The translations under genes were made by a program, and so were the position numbers. The notes beneath the pieces are model-generated. The model saw only the letters and a program-made list of their open reading frames with translations. It made no database searches and was not told the origin of the DNA. A stretch of 42,013 bases of DNA from Tepidanaerobacter sp. GT38. Lineage in GTDB: Bacteria > Bacillota > Thermosediminibacteria > Thermosediminibacterales > Tepidanaerobacteraceae. Below, in pieces: positions 8,243 to 17,081 of the stretch; within the stretch, counting starts at the first letter, position 1, and every line of letters begins with the position of its first letter. Location: NCBI RefSeq assembly GCF_021991635.1, contig NZ_JAFFJA010000002.1, positions 1 to 42,013 on the forward strand, read 5' to 3'.

Positions 8243-9244
8243 ATGCCAAAAAAGATTATTTGTATGTTAGTCATATTGTTTTTATTAATAGGTGCTGTAG
8301 GGTGTGGCTTTCTGAACCGGGAACCTTCTGAGGAAGAGCTTCCTGAGTCTGAAGAGGATTCGGAAGAAACCCTTGGACACTTTAGAAAAACGGTATTTTA
8401 TTTTGTAAATGAACGGGGCCTCTTGGTGCCTGTTACAAGGGATATTCCATGGGTTGAGGGAATAGGAAGGGCGGCATTGGAAAGCCTTGTAGATAGCGAA
8501 GGGCTTAGAGCGGAACTTGCAGAAAAAGGGCTAAGAGCTCCGCTGCCTGAGGGTACAAAGATTTTGGGAATGACCATACGGGATGGTATAGCCAAAGTTG
8601 ATTTTAATTCCAACTTCATACAGACTTCAGATGCTGCAGCAGAGCAAACTGCAATTGACGCCGTAGTATATACACTGACGGAATTTCCTACGGTTGATGA
8701 AGTTCAAATATTGGTTGAAGGCAAGCTGCTTGATAGAACACCCAATGGCAATCAGTTAAACCAAGTACTTAAGCGACAAAATATAAATTTAGAAACGCCA
8801 GTTACAGCTTCAGCAGAAGTAGTGCCCGTAACTTTATATTTTAAGGGTGGAAGTTCAACAGGAAGTTTTAGCTATTTTGTTCCGGTAACTCGCATGGTAC
8901 CTAAAACCGATAATGTGATTAAAACCGCTTTAGAAGAATTGATTAAGGGTCCTGCAGAGCATACAGGTCTTGTATCATTGCTGCCGAAAGATACAAAAGT
9001 TTTAGATGTAATTCAAAAAGATGGTGAAGTGTTGGTCAATTTTTCTAAAGAAATTGAGGGATACGGAGGGGGAATTGACGTGGAACAATCCATCGTTAAT
9101 TCGGTGGTGCTTACCGTTTCAAGTTTCCCCGGAGTTGAAACAGTATCCATACAGGTTGAAGGCAAAGCAGGAGCTTTACCTGAAGGTACCGTTCTTGAAA
9201 CACCTATTTTCAAACCACTTTATGTCAATCCCGATAGCATATAA
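8243..9244 (+). CDS. gerM: GerM-like sporulation/germination lipoprotein (second copy)
   Basis: A lipoprotein with a signal peptide and lipobox GAVGC (Cys near residue 21), an acidic linker, and two GerMN repeats (about residues 50-160 and 193-312). Both repeats keep the LVPVTR or FVPVTR motif after the first strand and the helix that follows. In Bacillus subtilis gerM sits directly before rph-rdgB-ysnB; here the same order follows, so I take this as the gerM orthologue. The ATG at 8243 is preceded by GAAGAGGAGG, which lies within a hairpin. It shares its two-domain plan with the protein at 4506-5486. Confidence 0.88.
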   Translation: MPKKIICMLVILFLLIGAVGCGFLNREPSEEELPESEEDSEETLGHFRKTVFYFVNERGLLVPVTRDIPWVEGIGRAALESLVDSEGLRAELAEKGLRAPLPEGTKILGMTIRDGIAKVDFNSNFIQTSDAAAEQTAIDAVVYTLTEFPTVDEVQILVEGKLLDRTPNGNQLNQVLKRQNINLETPVTASAEVVPVTLYFKGGSSTGSFSYFVPVTRMVPKTDNVIKTALEELIKGPAEHTGLVSLLPKDTKVLDVIQKDGEVLVNFSKEIEGYGGGIDVEQSIVNSVVLTVSSFPGVETVSIQVEGKAGALPEGTVLETPIFKPLYVNPDSI

Positions 9245-9290
9245 ATTTTATATAAAATAACTTTATTAGCTTTAAGAGAGGATGGATATT

Positions 9291-10007
9291 TTGCCAAGAG
9301 TAGATGGAAGGGCCAATGACGAAATTCGCCCTATAACCATAACTAGAAACTTCAATAAATATGCGGAAGGTTCCGTGTTCATTGAAGCAGGAGATACAAA
9401 AGTAATTTGCACAGCAACGGTGGATGACAAGGTGCCGCCGTTTTTAAGAGGCAAAGGGCAAGGTTGGATTACAGCTGAGTATTCCATGCTGCCCAGAGCT
9501 ACCGAAATAAGAAACCCCCGTGAAACGTTAAGACCCAGTGGCAGAACTATGGAAATTCAGCGATTAATAGGAAGAGCTTTAAGATCAGTCGTAAACCTTT
9601 CTGCTTTGGGCGAGAGAACGATCTGGCTGGATTGTGATGTAATTCAGGCAGACGGTGGCACTCGAACAGCTTCAATAACCGGTGCTTTTATCGCATTGGC
9701 AGATGCAATTGGCTTTTTAAGAAGGAATAATTTAATAGAAACAAATCCCATCAACAACTATGTTGCTGCTATTAGCACGGGAATAGTTGATGGTGAGAAA
9801 TTACTGGATTTAAATTTTGAAGAAGATTCTAGAGCACAGGTTGACATGAATGTGATTATGACAGATACAGGTCAAATTGTTGAGATCCAAGGAACAGGAG
9901 AAGCTTTCCCTTTTTCCAGGCAAGATATGGACGATTTAATGAGCTTAGCCTTTAAAGGAATTTCAGAGCTTATTCAAATACAAAAGAATTTACTATTAGA
10001 TATTTAA
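9291..10007 (+). CDS. rph: Ribonuclease PH
   Basis: A phosphate-dependent 3'-5' exoribonuclease that trims tRNA 3' ends in the cytoplasm. The N-terminus [14 protein letters not shown], the ATEIRNPRE segment, the [18 protein letters not shown] segment and the [18 protein letters not shown] core are family signatures. I start at TTG 9291: it gives MPRVDGR, matching homologues, and lies 9 bases after AGAGAGG. The ATG at 9282 abuts the SD. The 238-residue length equals that of typical RNase PH. It is part of the gerM-rph-rdgB-yfcE operon; the next gene starts 16 bases on. Confidence 0.96.
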   Translation: MPRVDGRANDEIRPITITRNFNKYAEGSVFIEAGDTKVICTATVDDKVPPFLRGKGQGWITAEYSMLPRATEIRNPRETLRPSGRTMEIQRLIGRALRSVVNLSALGERTIWLDCDVIQADGGTRTASITGAFIALADAIGFLRRNNLIETNPINNYVAAISTGIVDGEKLLDLNFEEDSRAQVDMNVIMTDTGQIVEIQGTGEAFPFSRQDMDDLMSLAFKGISELIQIQKNLLLDI

Positions 10008-10023
10008 CTGGAGACTGGAACAT

Positions 10024-10647
10024 ATGAAAACCCTAGTCATTGCAACCAAAAATCAAGGTAAGTTTTTAGAGTTTAAAAAGATGTTGCAGCCTGCTAAATT
10101 TAGCATCATATCTTTACATGAGTTTCCTGATATTGACATAAAAGAGACCGGCTCAACTTTTGACGAAAATGCGCTTATAAAAGCAACTACTGTATGCCAA
10201 AAGATAGGTTTACCCACACTGGCTGATGACTCGGGTCTTCAGGTTGATATCTTAAATGGTGAGCCAGGTGTTTTTACGGCAAGATACGCAGGCGAGCATG
10301 CTACTGATAAAGAAAATATAGAAAAACTCCTTAAAAATTTATCAGGTGTTCCTTTAGATAAAAGACAGGCTCAATTTGTATGCAGCCTGGCTCTTGTTTT
10401 TCCAGACGGAAAAACATTCTTGGAACAAGGCACTTTGGAAGGCCTTATTGCTTTAAGCCCTAGAGGAACAGGGGGCTTTGGATACGATCCAGTTTTTTTA
10501 GTGCCAGAAATAAATAAAACCTTTGCTGAGCTTTCGGCAAATGAAAAAAACAATATAAGTCACCGAGCAAAGGCTGTAGAAAAAATAAAAAAACACCTTT
10601 TTAAACACATGCAGGAGGAAGAAGTTGAAAATAGGCGTATTGAGTGA
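10024..10647 (+). CDS. rdgB: XTP/dITP pyrophosphatase (RdgB/HAM1 family)
   Basis: A cytoplasmic house-cleaning enzyme that hydrolyses non-canonical purine triphosphates (XTP, ITP, dITP) to monophosphates and pyrophosphate. Visible motifs are ATKNQGKFLEF (about residues 6-16), the active-site LADDSGLQVD (about 65-74), FTARYAG and GTGGFGYDPVF. The protein is 207 residues, close to the family norm. ATG 10024 has GGAG 10 bases upstream. The 3' end overlaps the next gene by 23 bases, which points to translational coupling. Confidence 0.96.
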   Translation: MKTLVIATKNQGKFLEFKKMLQPAKFSIISLHEFPDIDIKETGSTFDENALIKATTVCQKIGLPTLADDSGLQVDILNGEPGVFTARYAGEHATDKENIEKLLKNLSGVPLDKRQAQFVCSLALVFPDGKTFLEQGTLEGLIALSPRGTGGFGYDPVFLVPEINKTFAELSANEKNNISHRAKAVEKIKKHLFKHMQEEEVENRRIE

Positions 10648-11095
10648 TACACATGGATTAAAAAGCATAGCTGAAAAAGCTTTGGACAACATGGGTGATA
10701 TAGACATACTTCTTCACGCCGGAGATTTGGTGGCCGATGCCAGGCATTTTGAAAATAAGGGATACAAGGTATACTTTGTAGCGGGCAACTGTGATGGTCA
10801 TATATTTGAACCTACTGAAAAAATACTGGAGATTCAGGGCAAAAAGATTTTTTTAACACACGGACACGCATATAGAGTTCAATACGGATATGATAAGCTG
10901 TTTAATAGAGCAAAAGAGATTTCGGCTGACATCGTAGTATTTGGTCACACTCATGTTCCGGAAAATACATATATTGATAATATACTATTTTTCAATCCGG
11001 GAAGTATTGTATTGCCCAGAGGCGGCGGCCCAGGCACCTATGGTATTTTGGAAATAATCGATGGGCAAATTAATGCCCGTTTAAACACAATATAA
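10625..11095 (+). CDS. YfcE/YsnB-like metallophosphoesterase
   Basis: A small calcineurin-fold phosphodiesterase of 156 residues. All metal-binding motifs are present in order: LSDTHG (residues 5-10), HAGD (about 31-34), AGNCD (about 54-58), THGH and FGHTHVP. Related enzymes (MJ0936, YfcE) hydrolyse phosphodiesters in vitro; the cellular substrate is unknown. It starts at TTG 10625, 6 bases after AGGAGG, inside the end of rdgB. It is the last gene of the gerM-rph-rdgB operon, as ysnB is in Bacillus. Confidence 0.9.
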   Translation: MKIGVLSDTHGLKSIAEKALDNMGDIDILLHAGDLVADARHFENKGYKVYFVAGNCDGHIFEPTEKILEIQGKKIFLTHGHAYRVQYGYDKLFNRAKEISADIVVFGHTHVPENTYIDNILFFNPGSIVLPRGGGPGTYGILEIIDGQINARLNTI

Positions 11096-11161
11096 TCAAG
11101 CTATTTTACAATAAAAAGAAAAATCTGTTTGAAATACCACGAAAGTTATGCTAAAATAATC

Positions 11162-11190
11162 TTGACTCAAAAAGCTATTTAATGTATACT
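11162..11190 (+). promoter_or_regulatory. Promoter of seven-gene tRNA operon
   Basis: TTGACT (11162-11167), a 17-base spacer and TATACT (11185-11190). The predicted start near 11197 is about 14 bases before the first tRNA. Upstream, 11096-11161 shows nothing else. Confidence 0.85.
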
Positions 11191-11210
11191 ATACATTGTC
11201 TTTGGTCAGT

Positions 11211-11287
11211 CGGGGCATAGCGCAGTTTGGTAGCGCACATGGTTTGGGACCATGGGGTCGGGGGTTCGAGTCCCTCTGCCCCGACCA
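11211..11287 (+). tRNA. tRNA-Pro (anticodon TGG)
   Basis: The cloverleaf has acceptor stem CGGGGCA/TGCCCCG, anticodon loop TTTGGGA (anticodon TGG) and T loop TTCGAGT. CCA is encoded. Confidence 0.94.
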
Positions 11288-11288
11288 G

Positions 11289-11365
<77 letters not shown>

Positions 11366-11366
11366 G

Positions 11367-11443
<77 letters not shown>

Positions 11444-11446
11444 TAT

Positions 11447-11524
<78 letters not shown>

Positions 11525-11538
11525 TTTATATAGGTAAT

Positions 11539-11612
11539 TGGGGCGTCGCCAAGCGGTAAGGCACAGGACTTTGGCTCCTGCATCGTAGGTTCGAATCCTG
11601 CCGCCCCAGCCA
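11539..11612 (+). tRNA. tRNA-Gln (anticodon TTG)
   Basis: The cloverleaf has acceptor stem TGGGGCG/CGCCCCA and anticodon loop CTTTGGC (anticodon TTG). CCA is encoded. The weak first U:A pair is typical of glutamine tRNAs. Confidence 0.93.
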
Positions 11613-11616
11613 AATA

Positions 11617-11692
11617 GGGTCATTAGCTCAGGTGGCAGAGCACCTGACTTTTAATCAGGGTGCCGGAGGTTCGAGTCCTCCATGACCCACCA
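11617..11692 (+). tRNA. tRNA-Lys (anticodon TTT)
   Basis: The cloverleaf has acceptor stem GGGTCAT/ATGACCC and anticodon loop CTTTTAA (anticodon TTT). CCA is encoded. Confidence 0.94.
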
Positions 11693-11693
11693 T

Positions 11694-11780
11694 GCGGGCA
11701 TGGCGGAACTGGCAGACGCGCCAGACTTAGGATCTGGTGGATTAAATCCCGTGGAGGTTCAAATCCTCTTGCCCGCACCA
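11694..11780 (+). tRNA. tRNA-Leu (anticodon TAG)
   Basis: A class II tRNA of 87 bases with a long variable arm. The anticodon loop CTTAGGA gives TAG, acceptor stem GCGGGCA/TGCCCGC. CCA is encoded. It is the last gene of the cluster. Confidence 0.93.
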
Positions 11781-11803
11781 TATTTTAATATGTGGATTTT
11801 ACT

Positions 11804-11833
11804 ACCTCGGTCCATACCGAGGTGTTATTTTAT
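11804..11833 (+). terminator. Probable terminator of tRNA operon
   Basis: ACCTCGG/CCGAGGT stem (11804-11810 with 11817-11823), 6-base loop, followed by an interrupted T-rich tail. Confidence 0.65.
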
Positions 11834-11844
11834 TACATAATTTT

Positions 11845-11874
11845 TTGTTGCGCACATATAATTTGTGCTATAAT
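11845..11874 (+). promoter_or_regulatory. tig-clpPX promoter with internal inverted repeat
   Basis: TTGTTG (11845-11850), an 18-base spacer and a perfect TATAAT (11869-11874). The spacer holds the exact inverted repeat GCACA-N7-TGTGC (11852-11868), positioned where a bound repressor would block polymerase. No CtsR-type direct repeat was seen. Confidence 0.65.
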
Positions 11875-11918
11875 ATCAAAAGAAATGGAATTTACGGTGA
11901 TTGTAAGGGAGGAGCATA

Positions 11919-13283
11919 ATGAAAGTCAACCTGGAAAAGATAGAAAATAACAAGGCATACTTAAACTTTGAGATTGATGCAGAGCAGTTTGAAGCTGCAA
12001 TGGAGCGGTCATACAAAAAAAATGTCAAGCGTTTCGCAGTCCCTGGATTTCGTCGCGGAAAGGCTCCGAGAAAGCTTATCGAAATGCATTACGGGCCTGA
12101 AGTTTTTTATGAAGATGCCGCTAGATTCTTATTACCGGAAGCTTTTCAAAAAGGAGTAGAAGAATTCAAGTTAGAACCTGTAGATCAGCCGACTTACGAT
12201 ATCCAACAAATAGAAGTCGGCAAGCCCTTTATAGCAACCGCAGAAGTGGTGGTAAAACCTGAAGTAAAAATTAAAGAATATAAAGGTTTAGAAGTAGAAA
12301 AAATTGTCTATAATGTAACTGATGAAGATATTGAAAAAGAGCTCTCCGCTTTGCAGGAACAAAATGCAAGGCTTGTTGCGGTGGAAAACAGAGCAGCCCA
12401 AAACGGGGATATTGCTGTAATAGATTTTAAAGGCACTGTAGACAATGAACCCTTTGAAGGCGGTAATGGAGAAAACTATCCTCTTCAGTTAGGCTCAGGA
12501 ATGTTCGTTAAGGGCTTTGAAGAACAAGTCATTGGAATGAATGTTGGTGACACTAAGGATATCGAGGTGACATTCCCCGAAGACTACAAACCGGAGAAAC
12601 TGGCAGGGAAAAAAGCAGTATTTAACGTGACTTTAAAGGAGCTAAAAACCAAAGAATTACTGCCTCTCGATGACGATTTTGCCAAGGATGTCAGCGAATT
12701 TGAGACATTAGATGAACTCAAACAAGACATAAAGAAAAAGTTAGAGGCACGGGCCAAATCAATCGAAGATGGCTCATTAAAGGCTTCTATTGTGAATAAA
12801 TTAAAGGAAGTTACAGAGGTAGAAATTCCTGAAGTTATGGTAAATCAAGAAATCGATAGACTAGTCCTTGATTTTGCTTTGAGTTTAAGATACCGCGGAT
12901 ATGATTTCCAATCTTATTTGAATGCAACGGGTATGACCCCTGAGAAATTCAGAGAAAGTTTTCGTGACAGAGCTTTAGAAAATGTAAAGATATCGCTGAT
13001 TTTAGAGGAAGTAGGCAAGAGAGAAAACATTACAGTGACCGATGAAGAGCTGGAGAACAAAATCAAGGAATTAGCAGAGAGTTACAAGCTGACGGTTGAA
13101 GATTATAAGAAAAATCTGAGACCGGAAGATATTGCAGGCATAAAGGATTCGATTTTAACGGAAAAAATCTTTGATTTTCTAATCTCAAATTCTAAAGTTA
13201 TAGAAAAGAGCAAAGATGATATAATAGAGACAGAAGAAGCCGACACTGCTAGCGATGAAAATAGTAGTGAAAAAACGGTTTAA
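11919..13283 (+). CDS. tig: Trigger factor
   Basis: A ribosome-bound chaperone and peptidyl-prolyl isomerase that meets nascent chains. The N-terminal ribosome-binding domain carries the signature PGFRRGKAP at residues 42-50. A central FKBP-type domain follows (about 160-245; [13 protein letters not shown] and [20 protein letters not shown]), then a helical C-terminal domain. The acidic tail is ordinary for the family. At 454 residues it is slightly longer than average. ATG 11919 follows GGGAGGAG. It heads a block with clpP, clpX, lonB and lonA, a known Firmicute arrangement. Confidence 0.97.
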   Translation: MKVNLEKIENNKAYLNFEIDAEQFEAAMERSYKKNVKRFAVPGFRRGKAPRKLIEMHYGPEVFYEDAARFLLPEAFQKGVEEFKLEPVDQPTYDIQQIEVGKPFIATAEVVVKPEVKIKEYKGLEVEKIVYNVTDEDIEKELSALQEQNARLVAVENRAAQNGDIAVIDFKGTVDNEPFEGGNGENYPLQLGSGMFVKGFEEQVIGMNVGDTKDIEVTFPEDYKPEKLAGKKAVFNVTLKELKTKELLPLDDDFAKDVSEFETLDELKQDIKKKLEARAKSIEDGSLKASIVNKLKEVTEVEIPEVMVNQEIDRLVLDFALSLRYRGYDFQSYLNATGMTPEKFRESFRDRALENVKISLILEEVGKRENITVTDEELENKIKELAESYKLTVEDYKKNLRPEDIAGIKDSILTEKIFDFLISNSKVIEKSKDDIIETEEADTASDENSSEKTV

Positions 13284-13303
13284 TTTTAAGGAGGTATTTG
13301 CAA

Positions 13304-13888
13304 GTGAGTTTAGTTCCGATTGTTGTGGAACAAACAAACCGTGGTGAAAGGGCATATGATATCTATTCCAGACTACTTAAGGAGAGAATTATTTTTATTG
13401 GAACGGCCATAGACGATACTGTTGCAAGTCTTGTTATAGCTCAGATGTTATATTTGGAGTCGGAAGATCCAGATAAGGACATACGCCTTTACATCAATAG
13501 CCCTGGGGGCTCCGTCACAGCAGGTCTTGCCATTTATGATACCATGCAATATATAAAGCCAGATGTTTCTACTATTTGTATGGGCCTTGCTGCAAGCATG
13601 GGTGCGGTGCTTCTTGCAGCGGGAACTGAAGGTAAGAGGTATGCACTGCCTAATTCACGCATCATGATACATCAGCCCTGGGGCGGTGTCCAAGGAAAAG
13701 CAGTGGATATTGAAACACATGCTAAAGAGATTCTCCGCTTGAGAGAAATATTAAATGAAATACTTTCAAAGCACACAAAACAACCAATCGAAAAGATAGA
13801 CAGAGATACAGATAGGGATTACTTTATGTCATCTAAGGAAGCTTTGGAGTACGGCTTGATTGATGAGGTGATCCAAAAGAGGAAGTAA
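13304..13888 (+). CDS. clpP: ATP-dependent Clp protease proteolytic subunit
   Basis: The serine peptidase that forms the double heptameric ring of ClpXP and ClpAP/CP. The catalytic triad is intact: S98 in AASMGA, H123 in MIHQP and D172 in the DRDYFM segment. I start at GTG 13304, giving [16 protein letters not shown], the standard ClpP N-terminus, 9 bases after AAGGAGG; a TTG at 13298 is too close to that SD. It is 194 residues long, the usual length. It lies 20 bases after tig and 20 before clpX, so the three are almost surely one operon. Confidence 0.98.
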   Translation: MSLVPIVVEQTNRGERAYDIYSRLLKERIIFIGTAIDDTVASLVIAQMLYLESEDPDKDIRLYINSPGGSVTAGLAIYDTMQYIKPDVSTICMGLAASMGAVLLAAGTEGKRYALPNSRIMIHQPWGGVQGKAVDIETHAKEILRLREILNEILSKHTKQPIEKIDRDTDRDYFMSSKEALEYGLIDEVIQKRK

Positions 13889-13908
13889 GCCGGAAAGGAG
13901 AGTGAAAC

Positions 13909-15174
13909 ATGTTCAAATTTAGCGACGAAAAAGGTCAACTAAAATGCTCATTCTGCGGTAAAACACAGGATCAGGTACGCAAATTAGTAGCAGGTCCCGG
14001 CGTTTATATTTGTGATGAGTGTATTGAGTTATGCAATGAAATAATAGAAGAAGAATTCAGCGAAGATGCAGAAATGGATTTTGCTGATATACCAAAACCT
14101 CATGAAATCAAAGAAATTCTAGATCAATATGTGGTAGGTCAAGAAAAAGCCAAAAAAATCCTATCTGTAGCTGTGTATAATCATTACAAGCGAATAAACT
14201 ATCAGGGCAAGATGGATGATGTGGAACTTCATAAAAGCAATATAATAATGCTTGGGCCAACAGGTAGCGGTAAAACCCTTTTGGCTCAGACTCTTGCTAA
14301 AATTTTAAATGTGCCTTTTGCCATAGCCGATGCAACATCTTTAACTGAGGCCGGCTATGTCGGTGAAGATGTGGAAAATATTCTCTTGAAACTGATACAG
14401 GCTGCCGATTATGATGTGGAGAAGGCAGAGAGAGGTATAGTATATATAGATGAAATAGATAAAATTGCACGCAAATCAGATAATCCATCGATTACGCGAG
14501 ATGTATCAGGTGAAGGTGTCCAGCAAGCTCTGCTCAAAATATTGGAGGGAACTGTAGCGAGTGTTCCACCTCAAGGTGGCCGCAAACATCCTCATCAGGA
14601 GTTCATTCAAATAGACACCACAAATATCCTTTTCATATGCGGTGGTGCTTTCGAAGGTATAGATAAAATAATTGAGAATCGCATTGGCAAGAAATCTATA
14701 GGATTTGAGGCCGAAATCAAGAGTAAGGAACAAAGAGATGTAGGAGAAATTTTAACACATCTCATGCCGGAAGATTTGCTAAAGTACGGCATGATTCCCG
14801 AATTCATTGGAAGATTGCCGGTAATTGTAACACTTTCAGCTTTAGATGAAAAAGCTCTGGTCAAAATCTTAAAGGAACCTAAAAATGCCTTAGTGAAACA
14901 GTATCAAAAACTCTTTGAGATGGATAATTCTCAGCTGGAATTCACTGACGAGGCACTGACCGTAATTGCTCAAGAAGCAATCCGTAGAAAGACTGGTGCA
15001 CGAGGCCTTAGAGCCATAATGGAAGACATCATGCTGGATATAATGTATGAACTTCCTCACAGAAATGATATTGCTAAATGCGTAGTAACTAAAGAAGTAG
15101 TACTTAATCGCGAAGAACCAATAATAGTTACATCGGATCGAAAAAAAGGCAAAAAGAAAGAAGTAACTGCATAA
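13909..15174 (+). CDS. clpX: ATP-dependent Clp protease ATP-binding subunit ClpX
   Basis: An AAA+ unfoldase that feeds substrates to ClpP. The N-terminal zinc-binding domain has four cysteines (CSFCGKTQ then CDECIELC, about residues 13-43). Walker A GPTGSGKT is at 116-123, and Walker [11 protein letters not shown] and the pore-loop region are present. The IGF-type ClpP-binding loop reads IGF in KKSIGFEAE. At 421 residues it is the normal size. ATG 13909 has GGAAAGGAG upstream. Confidence 0.98.
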   Translation: MFKFSDEKGQLKCSFCGKTQDQVRKLVAGPGVYICDECIELCNEIIEEEFSEDAEMDFADIPKPHEIKEILDQYVVGQEKAKKILSVAVYNHYKRINYQGKMDDVELHKSNIIMLGPTGSGKTLLAQTLAKILNVPFAIADATSLTEAGYVGEDVENILLKLIQAADYDVEKAERGIVYIDEIDKIARKSDNPSITRDVSGEGVQQALLKILEGTVASVPPQGGRKHPHQEFIQIDTTNILFICGGAFEGIDKIIENRIGKKSIGFEAEIKSKEQRDVGEILTHLMPEDLLKYGMIPEFIGRLPVIVTLSALDEKALVKILKEPKNALVKQYQKLFEMDNSQLEFTDEALTVIAQEAIRRKTGARGLRAIMEDIMLDIMYELPHRNDIAKCVVTKEVVLNREEPIIVTSDRKKGKKKEVTA

Positions 15175-15191
15175 ATTATTGAATTAATATT

Positions 15192-15234
15192 AGGGAACCG
15201 TTCCTTAAAGTTAATAAGGGACGGTTCCCTTTTT
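15192..15234 (+). terminator. Terminator after clpX (GGGAACCGTTC palindrome)
   Basis: AGGGAACCGTTCCTT pairs with AAGGGACGGTTCCCT with minor mismatch, then TTTTTATT. It shares the GGGAACCGTTC core with the hairpin at 23865-23905. Confidence 0.88.
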
Positions 15235-15337
15235 ATTGTCCTTTTTTAAATTAAAACTGGGTTATAAAAAAACTTTTATTAATAAATAATATAAACAGTG
15301 TCGGTAATGTCAAAGCTCGATAAGGAGGAACTTCAAC

Positions 15338-16987
15338 ATGAATGTTACTTTGAACGTACTGAGCCTGATTCAAATTTTTTTTGCCATAGTTATCGGGCTT
15401 TATTTTTTAAATCTGTTAAAAAGCCAGCAGGGAAGTAAAGTTGCCGTTGATAGAGAATCTCGAAAAGAGATGGAGAAACTAGAACGCCTGCGACAAATAT
15501 GTCTTACAGAACCTTTGGCAGAAAAAACCAGACCCTCATGCTTTGACGAAATTGTAGGTCAGAGCGATGGTTTAAAAGCGCTCCGTGCAGCCCTTTGTGG
15601 ACCCAATCCACAACATGTTATTTTATACGGACCGCCAGGAATAGGAAAAACCGCTGCAGCTAGACTTGTCCTCGAAGAAGCTAAAAAGACCCCCGGTTCG
15701 CCATTTGGGCCCGATGCTAAGTTTGTAGAAGTAGATGCTACTATTGCAAGGTTTGATGAAAGAGGTATTGCTGATCCACTTATCGGCTCGGTACATGATC
15801 CTATATATCAAGGTGCAGGGCCCCTCGGCATTGCTGGAATACCTCAGCCAAAACCAGGGGCTGTGACTAAAGCTCACGGTGGAGTGCTATTCATTGATGA
15901 GATCGGGGAACTTCATCCTATTCAGATGAATAAGCTCTTAAAAGTATTAGAAGACCGAAAGGTATTTTTGGAAAGTGCGTATTACAGCAGTGAAGATACA
16001 AATATACCTCGTCACATCCATGAAATTTTCCAAAATGGTCTCCCTGCAGATTTCAGGTTAATCGGCGCAACTACCAGAAACCCAGAAGAAATACCGCCGG
16101 CTATACGTTCACGTTGTTTAGAAATATTTTTTAAACCTCTGTCACAAGATGATATAGGTATTATTGTCAAAAATGCAGTAGATAAAATAGGATTTGAAAT
16201 AGATGACTTGTCGGTAAATATAGTGAAGAAATACGCTACAAATGGCAGGGAAGCAGTGAATATCATCCAGATGGCTGCAGGCCTTGCTACCCGTGAAAAC
16301 AGAAAGCGCATTGAGGCACGAGATGTAGAATGGGTGATAAACAGTGGCCAGTATACGCCAAGGCCGGAGAAAAAAGTAAACCCCAAACCTCAGGTTGGAT
16401 TGGTTAATGGCCTTGCGGTATACGGGCCAAATATGGGTATCCTTTTAGAGATAGAGGCTACTGCCATAGAGACAGAAAAAGGTCATGGCAGTTTATTAGT
16501 AACCGGTGTTGTTGAAGAGGAGGAACTGGGTGGAAATGCCCATCGACTTAAACGCCGGGGAACCGCAAGAGGTTCCGTGGATAATGTAATGACTGTACTA
16601 AGAAAGTACTTGGGCATAGATAATAGAAATTATGACATCCATTTAAATTTTCCGGGTGGCGTGCCTCTTGACGGCCCTTCAGCGGGTGTGGCCATAGCAG
16701 TCTCAATTTATTCAGCAATAAAAAACCTGCCTGTCGACAACTATGTAGCCATGACAGGAGAATTATCAATACGCGGTTATGTAAAACCCGTTGGTGGTGT
16801 TCCGGCTAAAATAGAGGCGGCAAAAAGAGCGGGAGCAAAGACCGTAATAATTCCGAAAGAAAACTGGCAGGACAGCTTCAAAACTTATGATATTAATATA
16901 ATAGCCGTTGATAGAATTGAGGAAGTTATAGAGAATGTCATTTTAGGTATAAAGCCGGATGCAAGAAAAGAGAAGGTTTCTGTTTAG
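15338..16987 (+). CDS. lonB: Membrane-anchored ATP-dependent protease LonB
   Basis: An AAA+ serine protease of the LonB type. A single N-terminal membrane segment (about residues 3-27) replaces the Lon substrate domain. The AAA+ module has Walker A GPPGIGKT (near 100) and Walker B GVLFIDEIGE. The C-terminal Lon protease domain carries the Ser-Lys dyad S448 (DGPSAG) and K491 (GGVPAKIEAAKRAG), 43 residues apart as in other Lons. In Bacillus lonB lies between clpX and lonA and is forespore-specific; the order is the same here. ATG 15338 follows AAGGAGG. The terminator after clpX suggests its own promoter, which I could not identify. Confidence 0.95.
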   Translation: MNVTLNVLSLIQIFFAIVIGLYFLNLLKSQQGSKVAVDRESRKEMEKLERLRQICLTEPLAEKTRPSCFDEIVGQSDGLKALRAALCGPNPQHVILYGPPGIGKTAAARLVLEEAKKTPGSPFGPDAKFVEVDATIARFDERGIADPLIGSVHDPIYQGAGPLGIAGIPQPKPGAVTKAHGGVLFIDEIGELHPIQMNKLLKVLEDRKVFLESAYYSSEDTNIPRHIHEIFQNGLPADFRLIGATTRNPEEIPPAIRSRCLEIFFKPLSQDDIGIIVKNAVDKIGFEIDDLSVNIVKKYATNGREAVNIIQMAAGLATRENRKRIEARDVEWVINSGQYTPRPEKKVNPKPQVGLVNGLAVYGPNMGILLEIEATAIETEKGHGSLLVTGVVEEEELGGNAHRLKRRGTARGSVDNVMTVLRKYLGIDNRNYDIHLNFPGGVPLDGPSAGVAIAVSIYSAIKNLPVDNYVAMTGELSIRGYVKPVGGVPAKIEAAKRAGAKTVIIPKENWQDSFKTYDINIIAVDRIEEVIENVILGIKPDARKEKVSV

Positions 16988-17081
16988 CTTTGAATAGAGA
17001 AGGAATTAATAAAGTTTTATCGAATAGATTAAACATAGAGATTAAGTAAGTGTTAATATAACCTTGATTAGGGGGGGTATA

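Noticed and set aside
9021..9260. Overlapping open frame within and beyond the gerM 3' end
   Set aside because: It is a shadow frame of a gene with clear lipoprotein and GerMN features; no SD, no recognisable product.
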